Made by a program: the position numbers and the translations under genes
Shown here: one piece after another, positions 1 to 13,200 of the stretch
Layout: each line of letters opens with the position of its first letter
Position numbering within the stretch: the first letter of the stretch is position 1
From: Mycocentrospora acerina
Lineage: Eukaryota > Ascomycota > Dothideomycetes > Pleosporales
Reading direction: 5' to 3'
Assembly: GCA_022701365.1 (NCBI GenBank)
Contig: JAKUHH010000108.1
Location: 681,821 to 745,820 of the forward strand
Length of the DNA: 64,000 nt
The notes under the pieces: generated by a model
What the model was told of the DNA's origin: nothing
Seen by the model: the letters and a program-made list of their open reading frames with translations, nothing else
Databases searched by the model: none

Positions 1-2910
1 GTGTGATTAATGCTGTCAGTAATCGGTAATGGATGGCATGTTGACCACAACCGTGGTGTTATTTGCGAAGAAGCGGTGTCGGGACCTAAATTTAGTATCC
101 ACAAACATCGGGGCATTGGATGCCTGAGAAGATCATCAGGAATTACTCGCGTAAACATTTTCTATTGGCGGCGAGCGCAGTGTTGCAATCTGCCAGAACG
201 ACGGTAGTCGAAGCCACTTGCCATGGAACGGGGTGAAACCTTCTCGAAGCATGTTCGCCGCGGGACTTTGTCATTTGCTGAGGTTCATGCGGAAAGCCAG
301 GGCCGCTTGACGATCGCCCGTTGATCCAGCGAGGCAGCGAGATGGCACGACAGCGGACAATTGAGACGACGCTGGTTTCACCTAGCGGGCGCGCTTGCTG
401 CTCGAGTGCAGGTGCAAAAGAGGTGCAGACCAAGGCAGGCAGGAGGGCGCGGATGGGCTAACGCAAGAAAGAGACGGGTGGTTCGTGAGGCTGCGCATCC
501 TTTGGTCAATGTCGTCCAGACGATCCAAGCGTCGAGGGTTTGTGGAGATGGCAGTGGTGTTGAAGCAAGAGCCACTCGAGTGCGCAGGAAGGCAGCTCCG
601 GTCACGGCCACGGTCACGGTCGCGGCCACGCACGCGTGCCCAAGATCTGTCCGGCCGTGTGGCAAGCGTCGACGCTTGCCAAAGACTGTTTGCGGAGCTT
701 GGTGAAGTCGCGTGGACGAGCAAGCGCTGCATTGCGTCACTCTGGAGGCGGAAGGGCGAGCCGTCCAATGCGGGAGCGCCGAATGAGGCTGCAGGATTCC
801 TGGCGATCAGCCACGCGCAAATCCCTGTCGTTGTCTGCGGGATCCCGCATCAGAGATGAAGGTCCTGATTGAGGCGGAAGCCGGCTGGCCCCTGAGCTCT
901 GTGCAGCCGTCTCTGCAGCGCAGCCTTCTGCTTCTGCTTCTGCTTCTGGTCTGGCCATGGCCCGTCTCGTGCGCCTGCTCCTGCGCAGCGCGTGGGCGTG
1001 TTTATGCTCTGGCTGCTGCGAAACAAATGGCGCGGACCACCCCCCTCGGCTCGACGCTCTACACGCATGAAACGCCCTTGCGACGGGTCTGCGAGGCCAC
1101 TGCTGGCGGCTGCGAGCCCTCGGCCTCATTGTTGCGCAGGTTGCCATGACTCGCGCCCGACTGACGGGACTGCAGGCCATCTGGCACAGAGGCAGCGACG
1201 GCGATATTTGGCCGCCGTGCAGCCGTCGACGGCCTCGATCCGTCCATGGCTCCATGGACGCACCTGTTCACTCCTCCAGCCATGCACCCATGCACCCATC
1301 CATGGCTGCTGGCCCAGCAGCACAGGCAGGCTGGTGGACGGGCAGCACACGCGCTGCGGCCCTGCAGCAATCCTGCGTGCCCAGCGTTTGCAGATGCACA
1401 CGCAGATGCAGATCCGCCATCCTCCATGGGCGATCTGTAACTGTGGCTTGCACATCGCTAGCCCCGCCCTGGCCTCGCAAATCCCACTTTGCCGCTCAGT
1501 CATCAACTGCGCGCCAGCATGCCCTCTTACTCGCCAGCCCGCCATGTCGCCGTGCGAAGCCACACCCACATGCCCTCCCCTCCGCAGGTACAGCACGGCC
1601 GGTCCTCTGCCGACCTAGTCTCGAGCTCCACCCGCTCGTCAAGCTGTGTTTACAGCCTGTTCGCCGATGTGGCGCGTCGTCCGCGGCTTCCTTTTTGCTC
1701 CTCACGCCCCAAGCTCCCCTCCCAGCTCCCAATGCGGCTCGACTGCGACTGTGACTGCGACCTCACTTCTCGCCCACCACTCGTCCCACAGCCCAGCTGC
1801 CTGACCTGCCACTTCCACTCCCGCACCCCATTCCCACCCTCCACTCTCGCCCGAGCGTTCTTCCGGGCGTCAGCCCTGGCCGGCGTCCGCAACCTGACCC
1901 CGACTACCTCGTCTCTTCTCTTGCTGCACGCTGCTCGTGACGTCCGCTGCCCCCCTCGAGGAAGCAAGCCTTTCTCTCCCTCTCCCCCCCTCCCCCCTCT
2001 CTCGCCCTCTCTCCTCTTTCCGTAAGCCCAGCGCGCGCGGGCCTACAAAAATAACTTCTGCCGCCTTCTGCTCGCGCCTCGGACCGAACGCTTGATTCCT
2101 CCTGGCATCTGCTCCCTTCACCCAGTGCACGCATAGTTTCCATCCACCGTGTTGATTGTCACGAGCGCCAGCAGACGTTTTGGCCGTTGAGCTACCGGCA
2201 CGCAGACGTTAACAATCTGTTTGAGACGATCTCTTAGATCACACGCTACTCAGGCGTGTTTGAAGGGCAGTCCTTGCACGCTGCAGGAGCTGCTTCACAA
2301 CCAACGCCCATCGACACAGGGTTCTCCACGCTTGCTTTTGCCGGACCTCTTCCTGTCATTTACTGGCTACGTGTCTAGCTGACCCACTCTCGCACACGCT
2401 TCTTCACCAATTCCACTTCGGGACGTCGATTTCCGAGTTTTGCCAGCCCCGTTGCCAGACATCCTCGTCGCAGCAAAGCGAGGATACCCTGGGTCTCTCA
2501 CGCGCGTCAGCAAGGTTCCTGCGCCAGCTGCTTTTTCTGCACCTCTGGGCTCCATTGGCAGTGCTGTGGACGCGCTAGGGCTGTGTTTATATCCGTTCGT
2601 CTGGAGCTTTGTGTATTCGCATCCTTCCATTTCAGACGTCACTCCCTCTCTCACGCCAGGCATTCCTTTTCTCGTCTTCCTCCCTTGACACTTTTCCACA
2701 CGGCCCCACATACTACACCACTACTCTTGCTGTAGTCACAACATCACTCTACTCCATCACCACTGCCGCTACCTGACTGTTGCGCCCCTCCTCCGCCGCT
2801 CCTCCCAAGCCTGCAAGCTGGCCAACTACGCGACTCCACCAGTCTCGCCCTCGGGGTATCGGGCACTCGAACCGCCCTTCGGTCTACAGCTCAAAGACCG
2901 TCTGAGTGGG
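1..2910. other. Gene-free leader, GC- and CT-rich
   Basis: No gene is supported here. The first 2 kb stay open in several frames on both strands at once, which reflects base composition; none of these translations shows a domain or an intron-linked partner. Visible structure: GGTCAC/GGCCAC iterations near 599-630, a CTTCTG hexamer repeat at 924-948, CCATGG palindromes and ATGCACCC repeats at 1244-1310, and a long pyrimidine tract around 1960-2025. The last kilobase is CT-rich and is probably promoter and 5' leader of the gene starting at 2911. Confidence 0.6.
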
Positions 2911-4214
2911 ATGGACCATGACCGTCGGCCGCGTCAGAGTCCGTCTGGTTACGCGAGCCAACAAGCCGCACTTCTTCCACCACAGACGTCGTATCCTGTC
3001 GTGAGCGCACCCGACCGCTTCAGACAGACACCCTTGACTGCGCCTGCTCAGTCCACATCCGCTCCATCCTCTGCAAGTCGTGCGGGTGCTCAGGGTTATG
3101 GTTATGCTTACGGGGAAAGCTCACAGTTCGTTGGTTCGTCGATCCAGCCGTCAGGCGTCTCGTACGGCGCTCAGGACTACGGCACCGAACAGCAACAGCA
3201 GTCGCAGCGCACACCGCAGCAATACTCGCCCTACGGTCAGAACATCATGTACAGCGTGCCTGGGACGCAAAGCACAGCGACAGGGTCGACCCAGTATGAG
3301 CCCGTGGAACAATACCAGCAGAACAGGGACTCGGCTATCCAAGTCCTAAGCACCGGCTTTGGCGTCGCACAACCGCAATACTACAATGTAGCTGGCGAGA
3401 GTGGTCCCACGAGTGCCCCTGCCTCTGCTATTGCATCGCAGAATGTCCCCTCTCAGTACTCTTCTCTGGGATATACAGCACCGCAAGCTCCGGTCGGACG
3501 AGAACCGCTGGCACCTGCCTACTCCGCCCCTGGAATGACAGATCCACACCAGGCGACTGCTCAAGCAGGCTATTCCCAAGCCAGCTATAGCAGCGAGCAG
3601 CCCAGCAGCGGCAACGAATATGACGACTTTTACAACAACTATCAATCGGAGCTTAAGAAGACTTTTGAGCACGTGCGTGATGGCCGGATCAGTGAAGCTG
3701 GCGCACAGCTATACAGACTGTCCGAATGGCTGCTGCACTGGGCTGAGACCCTAGGTGAGTCGGCTCAAAAACACACAGTCGGACGAGCAGCTGAATTGAC
3801 TACAGGTCTAGTTCGCGACGACGAGGCACACTATTCTCAGCGGCTTAAACTGTGGGAAGAGTTCAACACTTGTTGGTTGTCGACACTGCAGAAACAGAAG
3901 TCTTTGACCCAAGACATGATCAGCACCGGCCAGCGACCGCAACCACCACAAACACTGATCGAGTACGACTTCCTTGAAAAGATGGGCACCCAACTCGTCA
4001 AAAACTGCGACGCCATGGAAAAGCATGGCCTAGTTGACTACCAGATGGGCGTGTGGGAAGAAGAAATCGTAGCGAGTCAGTGTCCCACCTTTTGCACGCT
4101 CTTCGTCATCAGCTAACCTTTTATGCAGTGTTGACATCATGTCTCGACCTCCTCGAGGAAGTCGGCGCTGGCTCTTCCTCGCAACGCCCCACATCTACAG
4201 CACGAAGACGATGA
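2911..4214 (+). CDS. Conserved fungal protein of unknown function, Gln/Ser/Tyr-rich N-terminus
   Basis: The inferred product has 399 residues. Exons are 2911-3754, 3806-4075 and 4129-4214. Intron 1 (51 nt, GTGAGT to TACAG) is a multiple of three and stop-free, so the frame stays open through it. Intron 2 (53 nt, GTCAGT, CTAAC, TGCAG) must be removed to reach the C-terminus, which ends in RPTSTARRR. Residues 1-235 are low complexity, rich in Q, S, Y, P and G, and probably disordered. Residues about 240-385 look like a helical domain with conserved-looking stretches (RDGRISEAG, LWEEFNTCWL, LTSCLDLLEEV). I do not recognise the family and assign no function. The start is the first ATG after the pyrimidine-rich leader. 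The exon joins are inferred from splice signals. Confidence 0.75.
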
Positions 4215-7200
4215 TCACGCTCATTCGACTACAACAGTTGTTTCGGGAACCTGGTACGACGTCTTATCTGGACACCGTTCTGGTTTGCGACAACTTTGCT
4301 CGCGCAGATTTCTTCGTTCTGGACTCGTAAGCACCTGTTCTTGTGTAAAAGCTTTCTCACGCGGCAGTGTGCGGAGCGAGGACGACTTGTGAATAATTCA
4401 GTGTTTTGTTTATTGTACACATATCGAACATACAGCATTTACATGTGTCGGCTTTGGTTTTTTTCTTTTCAGGCATAGACAGCATTTGGCGTCTGATGTA
4501 GCATCGGACACGATTTTGGGAGGCACTCTGGTTTGTTTATTTGTTTGTTTATTTATTTGTTTTTTTTTGGATCATGTTTTTCTACATCTATGGCTTTTGT
4601 CTGTTTTCCAATTCAAACCCGTTTGAGTTTTACTATAGGTTGATATTATTGCCAGAGTTCGGCTTTTGTTTTTATTTCGGAGCATGATGCACTCGGCGGA
4701 GCAACATCAGCTGGGGAATCACGAGAGCTATGAGATTTGGAACTTTGACTGCTTTTTGCGGTCGGGATGTTTTGGGCCGACGAAGAGGCACCGGCGCAGG
4801 CGTTGGTCTGCCTTGGGGCATGCAGTAATGACGCGGGGACGAGCTAGATGAACTGTATGTGGAGGAAGACCGGTGTGTCAAAGCTGAAAGTCGATTTCCG
4901 GTGACTGCAACAAAAGAGTTGGAATAGCACAGACCAAGAGTATGGTTTTTACTGGGAAGGTTGGGCGGCAACGTCAACTTCTTCGCTTTAGCCTAAGGTC
5001 TGGGGGTAAGCTAGAATTGCAGTTACCAAGAAGAATTGAGTTTCTTGATTGAACTTAGCTCGAGAAACAGTTGGGCTCTATTGTCAGGCAGCAAGTGTAC
5101 CATATGTCGGCGTCGTAGTATAGAGGAGCTCTAAAGCTTCATTGCATTCCACTAATAATCAATATAGTTAGTCAAAAAATCTCAGTGTAGTATTAGCACA
5201 TGATACAATGCGGTTGTACTCCAACACCATTGGTTGTACCCCCTCTTGCCAGGCTGAAGCCCCAACCAACTTCTCCTCGCCTGATGATGTTACTCTCCCC
5301 ACTCTCCCCACTCTACCCACAGTATCTACGCCTCACGATACCGCCTCCAAGCACTACCGTAAGCCTCACATGTTCATGGAGCGCCTTCAGTAATCATGAT
5401 CCTTTTGCCCGGATTAGGGCGTCAAATCACAGCAGCCTGTTCATCAACCCATTCGGGCGTCCCTGTATAGGAGAAGCAACACGGCATGTACGACTACAGG
5501 ATGACAGTGATCTACGCCGCTGTTTCCCGGAAAAAATAGGTTCCAGCGCTCCCAATGGCTGCCTTGTGGTTCAACACATGATCACGCCAACTGGGCGTAT
5601 GCAGCCAGACTGCCGCACCTTGTACTATGGTAGCTCTCAGATGCAGGCGCTGCCGATCGACAAACAACATTGATAAGCGCGGATCCTATTCAGGGGAGAC
5701 GACCGCCTCGTCTCCGAATTCTTGGGAATACCTATCGGAGAGCTGCATCTCCATCGCCGATGACGCCTAAAAAAAATCCAGACCATGTCGGACGACTGCA
5801 CGTTACTGAACTAAATATGCGTACGTTGCTGCACCGTGACACAAAAGTTCATTGCTGCTCGCACTAACACGTTCCGACACCATCTTGACCGGATGCAGCC
5901 GAGACGCTAAGTTGCAAACAAGATGCAGAAGCAGATGCAGATGCGATAGCGCAACTGTCTATTTTGATTTTAACCCTGTTTCTCTCATCTGACTCGTGCA
6001 CTTGTGTAAATTGCTTTTCTGCCGCCAAGCACATCCCACAGACGTGTCGATTGACAGCACCCCAGATGTTGCCTCACAAATTATGTAAGTACGGCAGTCA
6101 CGTCAGTCCGATTTCGCTCGCAATGGCTACACAAAAGGGTGAACTGGGTTGGGCCCTCTTACACACCATTGAGTCCGTCGTCACCGTAGCTAGCTACCCT
6201 GTGTGCTGCTGCGCCATCTCGGCGTTACACAGCACCACGGCTTTGGCATCTCCGTCACTGCGCAGAAGCAAATGAGGAATATTGCTCACATCAAGCAAAG
6301 TAGTTTGTTCGACTTATTGTCCATCCTCCTGACCAGCCTCCACGCCACAGGGCTTACCACTTCTTCGACAAGAAAAAATTACTCACCAAGTAAATGCCAA
6401 TTGATGTGTTCCTGAGTACCAAAAAAACCCCCCATTCTTTTTCCCCCTTCCGCAGCACACTAAAAACAGCGCGACGCCATACTCGTGCCTGCCGTGATAC
6501 CCTCGTTTTGTTTAGGAGAAGCTAAAGCATTAGCCCGCTCGTATCTGCACATGTCGATACTCCCGTAACCCAAGAGATCACGACAAGTGCATCAAGACCA
6601 GTTCGCGCCACGGAGAGAGAAAAAAAAGCAACCAAAGATCTGCGGGGGGGGGGGGGGGGGGGGANNNNNNNNNNNNNNNNNNNNNNNNNNNNNNNNNNNN
6701 NNNNNNNNNNNNNNNNNNNNNNNNNNNNNNNNNNNNNNNNNNNNNNNNNNNNNNNNNNNNNNNNNNNNNNNNNNNNNNNNNNNNNNNNNNNNNNNNNNNN
6801 NGGGGGGGGGGGGGGGGGGGGGGGAGGGAACAGAGAGATGGAGGAGTGGACTCAAGAGCACTAAGCCTTTCGTCGGAGAGTTGTTACGCTCTTTTCTTGG
6901 ATGCGCTGCAGGCATGTATGTGGAATTGCTTTTTTTTTCGCCAGCCAGGCTTCCCGTCCGTCCCGCCATGTCTCGCCCCACGTGGTGGTCCGCATTGTTT
7001 GTTTACTCATGCGCGCATGTGTTGCAGGTCGGCGAATACTGCGCTTTCGTGGCGCCTTCTCGGATCGTGGAGGCTCAATTGGGGGGCGCGGAGTTGAACT
7101 ACTCCTAGAACTGCGGGCTTGCGTGCGCACTCTGCTTTCATTTCAGCCTGGGTCTTCCCGATTCGTCATTGGTCACACCGGGGTTCTCTCGGATTAGTTT

Positions 7201-7481
7201 GATCAGGGCCTCGGAAGTCGAAGAGACATGTGAGATTATAGGACGCCGAGTTTCAACCGATTAAGATTGGGGGCAGTTAGTCTCTCCATATATACAGCGT
7301 GTGATGTAATCAGAATAGATGTATTGATTTTTAAATTACAACATGTATTATAATTGCAGGCATTTGCTTGAGAAAGGTGGGTTGGGTAAGGAAATATAGA
7401 ACGCAGATTGCAAGTCGCAATCCGAACAAACAGCTCCGGAGACCCCACCAGCTCCCCGGCGAAACCCAAATCACAAGATAT
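4215..7481. other. Intergenic region between convergent genes, with assembly gap
   Basis: This holds the 3' ends of two convergent genes and about 3 kb with no supported gene. T-rich runs near 4530-4570 may belong to the 3' UTR of the upstream gene. A small iterated CTCTCCCCA stretch lies near 5295-5320. Open frames at 5200-5673 (+) and 4672-4977 (-) show no recognisable motif. A sequence gap inside a poly-G run sits at 6644-6824. Confidence 0.6.
6644..6824. repeat. Poly-G run interrupted by a 137-base N gap
   Basis: Twenty G residues (6644-6663) and one A precede 137 undetermined bases (6665-6801), followed by 23 more G (6802-6824). A homopolymer on both edges means the gap was caused by the run itself. 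The true length and any internal sequence are unknown. Confidence 0.95.
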
Positions 7482-10287
7482 TCACGAGCTTTGAAGATGT
7501 TGCCGGGCAAGCTGGGCACGCAACGCAGCGACCTGATCGCGGAGAAACTTAACCTCTGCACTACATGGCTTCGACTGTTCAGGGAGTTGTCCCATAGCCT
7601 CAAAACTTGTTTCCTGAAGCACCAGAGGATAATCAGGCGTACATGTGGCAGAGTCACGACTGATGTCCCCAACGGGCGCGCATGCACTGTTCTCCGGCAG
7701 TGGATTGGCAGAGTCGAATTCTTGCCCACTGTGAGCATTGTTGGAAATAAAATTGTCCCCTTGCTGGGGTTGTGTCCAGATTTCGGGTTGAGATGCTTCT
7801 TGATGACCTTGGTCATAGTAGGAACGTGACGCAGAGGGGATAGCTTGAGTGACTGGTGATTCAAAAGGTTGCGCAGAACTTCTTGTGCTATGAGACAACT
7901 GTGCGGAGTTCGATCCACGTATGCCCATCACATCTTTGTGAGATCTGCGAGTCCGCTGCACTTCCGGGGCTTCGGTTAGCACAGTCGAAGTTAATTGCTC
8001 TGACGCTTTCGTCGGGCAGTATTTCGCGGACGCTGCTTTCCCATTAGGCATTCCTAGTTCTTTTCTCATTACAGCAAGCTCTACTGCGGGATTATGTGTC
8101 AGGACTGGTGAGTCTTCCGTTGAAGAAACCAGATTACGACGCAGTCTCCCTAGTGTTCGGACAAGAATTACACACTTTTGGCACATCGGTTTTGCTCCAC
8201 TCTCGTAGCTCTGGCGAGACGAGCTTTTCGAACTCGGAGTGTTACTCATGTACACATGTTCGACGTGAGAACATAATTCGCCACAAACTGAAGTGGGCTT
8301 TCTTATTGATTCTGCAGAATTTCTTGCGGTAGATTTTTCCTTGCGGGCTTGTTGCCAACGCTGTATGTTCTCATCCGTTGTTGTTGAGCGCTTGAAATTA
8401 GAGAATAGGGATGGTCCGTCAAAAGGTTCAAAATCAACAGAGTCCCGCCGCATTACTTCTGCTGGCATTGTTGTTGCCCTTGCGATGGGCTTCAGAATAG
8501 GACCGGGGGTTTTCGGTGAAATTCCTGGTGCTCGTAGAAGCGGTAGCTCTTCTTCGCTAGTTGTTCTCCGCGGCGACATTTTTACGGCTCTAGTGCTGGA
8601 CTTGTTCGTTTTTCCATTGCGAATAATCTCAAGCATAGCCTCCCCCTTGGGCGCCGTGGTCAGATTCTCATAGCCATTGGAAGTAATTAGCACGTCATCT
8701 TCGATACGGACACCGCCGACAGGTAAATATCGTTGCACAACCTTAGGGTTGATGTACTTTGAATGAATAGGGGACGGAAAGTAGAAATGCTGCAAAGCAA
8801 AAAGGGAAAAGTAGCTGTTTTGACATAAGTAAGTTGACACTGATCTTGTAGGATAAAAAAACTCACATTCCAGGCTCAACTGTCACAACCATTCCTTCTT
8901 CTAGGTGGCTGCTTTGTGGATCTGTAGGAGCGTGACATGCATTGGCATCGTAAACTGGAAGGTGGTAGGCTTCAGGATAGAGCGAGGGTGCCTGTTTATG
9001 ATTAGATGTTATGCAGAATAGCTGGGCTACATGACCCACCTGTTCGAGCACAGCCTTCCCCCTTCGCACGCTCATCAAATCCGCCTGTCCGACGTCGTGT
9101 ACCTCCAAACCAACATGATGGCCCAAGCCATGAGGGAAAAATGCCTTACTTGTGCCTGCCTTGTATATTTCTTCCTTTGTCCCATTATGTAATATTCCTA
9201 GCTGCAACAGACCGTCGATAGCGATCTGATGCGCAAGAATATGCAAATCTAGATACCTCACACCAGGCGCAAGTCTTTCGATACAAGCCTCTTGCATACG
9301 CTGCACAAGCTTATACGTATTCTCTGATTCTGAAGATGGCCAGGATGGAGATAGTGGGAACGTACGCGTGATGTCACTGGCATAAAGTTCATACTCGCAG
9401 CCCGCATCCAAACACATGAGTTGACGATCACCGAAGTCTTCATTATTTGCGTCGTAATGCAGAGTCCCGGCGTTTGGACCCGATGCAGCAATTGGGTCAT
9501 AGGCCTGTTCTTTGGCTTGGTGCGAGATGCATACATCCATGAATAAACCTTGGACCTGTGCTTCATTCCTGAACTTTAAAATGTTGGCTAGAATCTCTCG
9601 GTGCGCTTCGGAGCTGATATCATTGGCTTTTCGAATGAGCTTAATCTCATGATCATCTTTGATCATACGCGCAAGATTCATGGCTGGTTGAAGTGATGTC
9701 GAATCGATGACTGCATCTAGTTGAGGGATTTGCGGTGTCTGCGCGGTATGCAGAACATAGAGGTTTCTTTGATTAAGATTACGATGCTTGGACCAGTTGT
9801 GAATGAAGTCTTGTAATTCGTCAATGTAGTGAACATCATCGATGTCGTACTTGTCAAGTGCTTCCGTAGGAGTTGAGCCTCGGCCATACCAAATGACTCG
9901 GTTCTCATCGATGCGAGGAATAAAAAGTGTGAGCGTGTCATGCTCGATGTTGTATATTACATGACAACCTGCTTCGTTACATCCGCTCAAATAGTAAAAG
10001 TAGCGTCGTTGACGGTATGGAGCGGGCATGTCGCTATCCTCATTGGTCTTTTCTGGTTGTCCTGGAAGATAGATCAAACCCTGCTCAGCACCTAGCTTCT
10101 CCTGTACCCTTCGCGCATGTTGTTTTGCTGAATACTGTCAGTCCAGCCTCGCGTCTCAACACCGCTGTTACTCACCAGGGTACTTCTCCAACAAACTATC
10201 AGCCTCCAGATGAAGCCAATACCCCTGGGCCTCCCATTGTAACCGTTTGGCCAAGCCCATCGTATCGAGTGCTTCCATCTTGATCAT
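7482..10287 (-). CDS. Xaa-Pro aminopeptidase (peptidase M24B) with long C-terminal extension
   Basis: Predicted metal-dependent aminopeptidase removing N-terminal residues ahead of proline, intracellular by family knowledge. Exons on the minus strand are 10287-10176, 10127-9040, 8991-8867 and 8814-7482, giving 885 residues. The introns are 48, 48 and 52 nt; the middle one is stop-free and in frame. The aminopeptidase N-terminal domain ([25 protein letters not shown]) is followed by the pita-bread domain. All five metal ligands are visible: two Asp in LDAG and SDITRTF (about 278 and 289), His in HGLGHHVG (about 370-377), Glu in VEPGI (about 439) and Glu in VRIEDD (about 471). Fungal relatives usually end shortly after ENLTTAPKG. 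Here the same frame continues about 380 Ser/Thr-rich residues without a recognised domain. ATG at 10278 is an alternative start. Confidence 0.88.
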
Positions 10288-13200
10288 GTACTTTCCCTGA
10301 AGAACTCAAAAACTCGAAGATGGAAAGTATCAAATGAGTTGCGACGTGGGAGAGATGAAGTGTCAACGACCGGTGAAGCTGTGCGGTCCGTGCGCGCGAT
10401 ACGCGAGGCCAGCCAAGCACCGGTCAAGCAGTTACCGACCAAGAGATCCACGCTAGAGCAAACAAACTAACCCCTTAAAATTGACTTTGACAGAAGTCGC
10501 GCGAAAAGCTTCTTAATAAAGGTGAGGAACACGGAATTGTGGAAAGAGGATTCAGGCCACCACTTCCGTCTTCCAATCTTGTCTTCTCGACCCTGCAGCC
10601 GACAATGTTCGACGGACGTGCAATAGTGCTACTAAAGAGAAAGTATGTACAGCCTGCTTCACTCTCGGTAATGCACAACGAAAAAGCTAGTAGTCCGATT
10701 GGCTAATACGAGGAATAGTAAGTGGTGGGAATTCGCGGGTACGTTAATGCTGGTGTAGCCGTAGAAGACTGTGATGACCGGTCACGACGCTTAAAGCGAC
10801 ATGGATTACAAGCCACGAAAAAGACAAGAACTTAGTAACCTGGGTATCTACAGAGCGTTCGAGCTGAGCCTAGTGCTTAGTACTATTGATATGATGACCG
10901 ATGATTTTGCTCGGTACCAGAGTATATACCACTCTGCACAAAAATGTCTTTGTCTTTGTACCTCACGGACTGTTTGATCGTATTCGTCATAGTGCTCATA
11001 TCTGTGGTCAGTCGCGCTTAGAAATTTTCTCTTCTGTATTTCTCGGTGAGGCTAGCCGTGTGAAACAGGTGCATAGTAACTTGTCTGGCTGGCTGAATGC
11101 TCAAGCAAGGCAGCTCGCTTCTGGAAACACTATAAATGTATGTCTCGTGAGCGCCCTATCATACAACGCTTCTATTCCCACCAACAGCTTTGTGTTAGAG
11201 CTCATTGGTGTCCCTCTGAGCAACCAACCCCGCTCAGAGACACCTTAATAGCGATCTGTGTTGGGACATATGGAGCTACTTAGGATGACGTGAGCCTCAT
11301 AAAGTATTCTCTGCTGTAACAATGTTCTCAAATGTGCTACTTGTGTCGCAAATATCTCTTCGGTTGAGGAACCTGATTTGCCCAGCCTTGTTACACGTTG
11401 GACAGCCTTAGATTAGCCGACGATTGTTCAGGCGTGGCAGCGACAATCTGTCTTTTTTACACAGTAAATTTTGTAGTCATAGCTTTCTTCTTTAAGGCGT
11501 CCCAAATGTCATCCTCTTCAATTGCGGGTGAGAACTTTAACCCACCAAAGTTAACCCGATAAAGTAATCTGCAGTCCGAATGAGAAAGATAGTCTTGCGA
11601 TTGTGCACGCGGCCTTGCAGAGATCGTACCGATATCTGTTACAATCTGACCGTTATATAATTTTGGTGGCTGATCGTGAACTTGGTGACTGAACCGGATT
11701 TCGATTTCGATCCCGGTCGTCACAAAGCTAATGCTAATATATGTTACAATCGTCAGGATCGCGATATTGATCCAGTCTCTCAGGCTGGCAAGTGGGCTTG
11801 GCACTGTAAGGATAAAGAGCCCTGTGGAGTGAAATATTACTATTTTGTATGCAGTTGGCGTTGGCAGCGGAGTGTTCAGATTCTATCAGTGGTGACGAGT
11901 CTGCATTTGAGCTTTTGCAAACTGTCTGATGCTTTTGGCTTGAAAGCGTGAATGGAAATACCTTGTTGTCAACTACTTCTTTGACACACTGTCATCCACG
12001 TTAAGATGTCGATGGAGAAGGTTTCAAGTTGACAGTTAGCTCGCCCCAGCCTTGCTCGAGCGTTTTCTTCGGCGAGGCGCAGCACATTTCAAACGTATCA
12101 TAATATACTTGATCTTTCCTTATCAATGATCAAACCTCCAGCTTCTCTCGTGAGAATGTCCAAACAGTTGACAAATTATTCGAGATCGTCTTACTTAATG
12201 CAAGGTTCGAACAATATTTGTGCTCCTATGTAATTTTCTCACAACTAGGCTCTCCTCAAATACACAATTGTTGAGCCAAAATCCAGTTGTCTGGGGTGGT
12301 AGCTTACTCGTATGTATTTCTGATTTACAACAGTTATAGCCAACATCCAACCACAGAAAGCATGCAAAAAGAAGAGACACAGAAGAGGCACATAGCATGC
12401 GTTCCACGAACGGTCTCAACGCGACATTCACCATAGATCCATACATTTGAGTGTGTTCAGTTTTTCCGAAACCTCAATTCCTTGCGGGTGGACTTGGTTG
12501 TTACAGTCAGTCCAAGAACAATCAACAACCTGGCCGGTAGGTAGAAAAATAATGCCTCATTGCAGGACATAATTTATAAGAATTTCATTTGATAGACATT
12601 TCTGCTTGTTTGTATACTTGATGTTGAGGACGAAAACATTTCAAGTCCGTAACTTCAAAGCCAAAGTCGGGCTGGCCTTAAAAGCCTGGCCAGAATGTTC
12701 AACAAGCAGCTTCGATAGATCACACAACCACGTAGCAGTCGCTCGAAGATTACTAAATGCGTACACAGTACCGCTGCATGCAAACGTTCTTAAATACGGC
12801 TTTGCTTGGCAGTTCGTGTCAACCACTCTTTATTCTTCCCAAAGGCGGAGCCGAAACGTTGCGTGCGGCAAGAGATAGGTCCACGCGTGCGGATCTAGGG
12901 CGCCACGCATAAACATAGTTTTTTGGGACAGGTCCGGCAGTTGTTCTTGCAATAAGGGGCTGTAGTTCGTATGTTGAGATTGCCGCTGTTGATTTTGTAT
13001 TTACTCAGAGGCAATACGTTTAGACTTGTAGATAACACAAAATAACAAGTCTGCACAGTGCCGGGAGTGATAGAAATATGATACAAGTTCGAGGATACGT
13101 GCTGATATTAGAAGTCTGTTCATGATCTGCACAGGGAGAAAGCTGTCAAAAAAAGCCATTGCCATTATTTGCAGCCTCACAGTAGCCTTATCGAACATGC

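Noticed and set aside
395..859. Long open frames on both strands in the first 2 kb
   Set aside because: They overlap each other in up to five frames, contain no domain, and follow from GC-rich, stop-poor sequence.
2850..2885. Minus-strand GGTTCGAGT resembling a Pol III B box
   Set aside because: The flanking T-stem does not pair and no A box or cloverleaf is present.
4672..4977. Minus-strand frame of 101 codons
   Set aside because: Ser-run and low complexity, no motif, lies just past the 3' end of a convergent gene.
5200..5673. Plus-strand frame of 157 codons
   Set aside because: No recognisable motif, Pro/Ser-biased start from a CT repeat, no splice partners.
10901..11248. Plus-strand frame of 115 codons
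   Set aside because: No domain or homology I can recognise, and no supporting context.
11457..11950. Minus-strand frame with a hydrophobic segment, possible membrane protein exon
   Set aside because: No start codon exon found and the downstream part resembles nothing known; may be a relic but not supportable.
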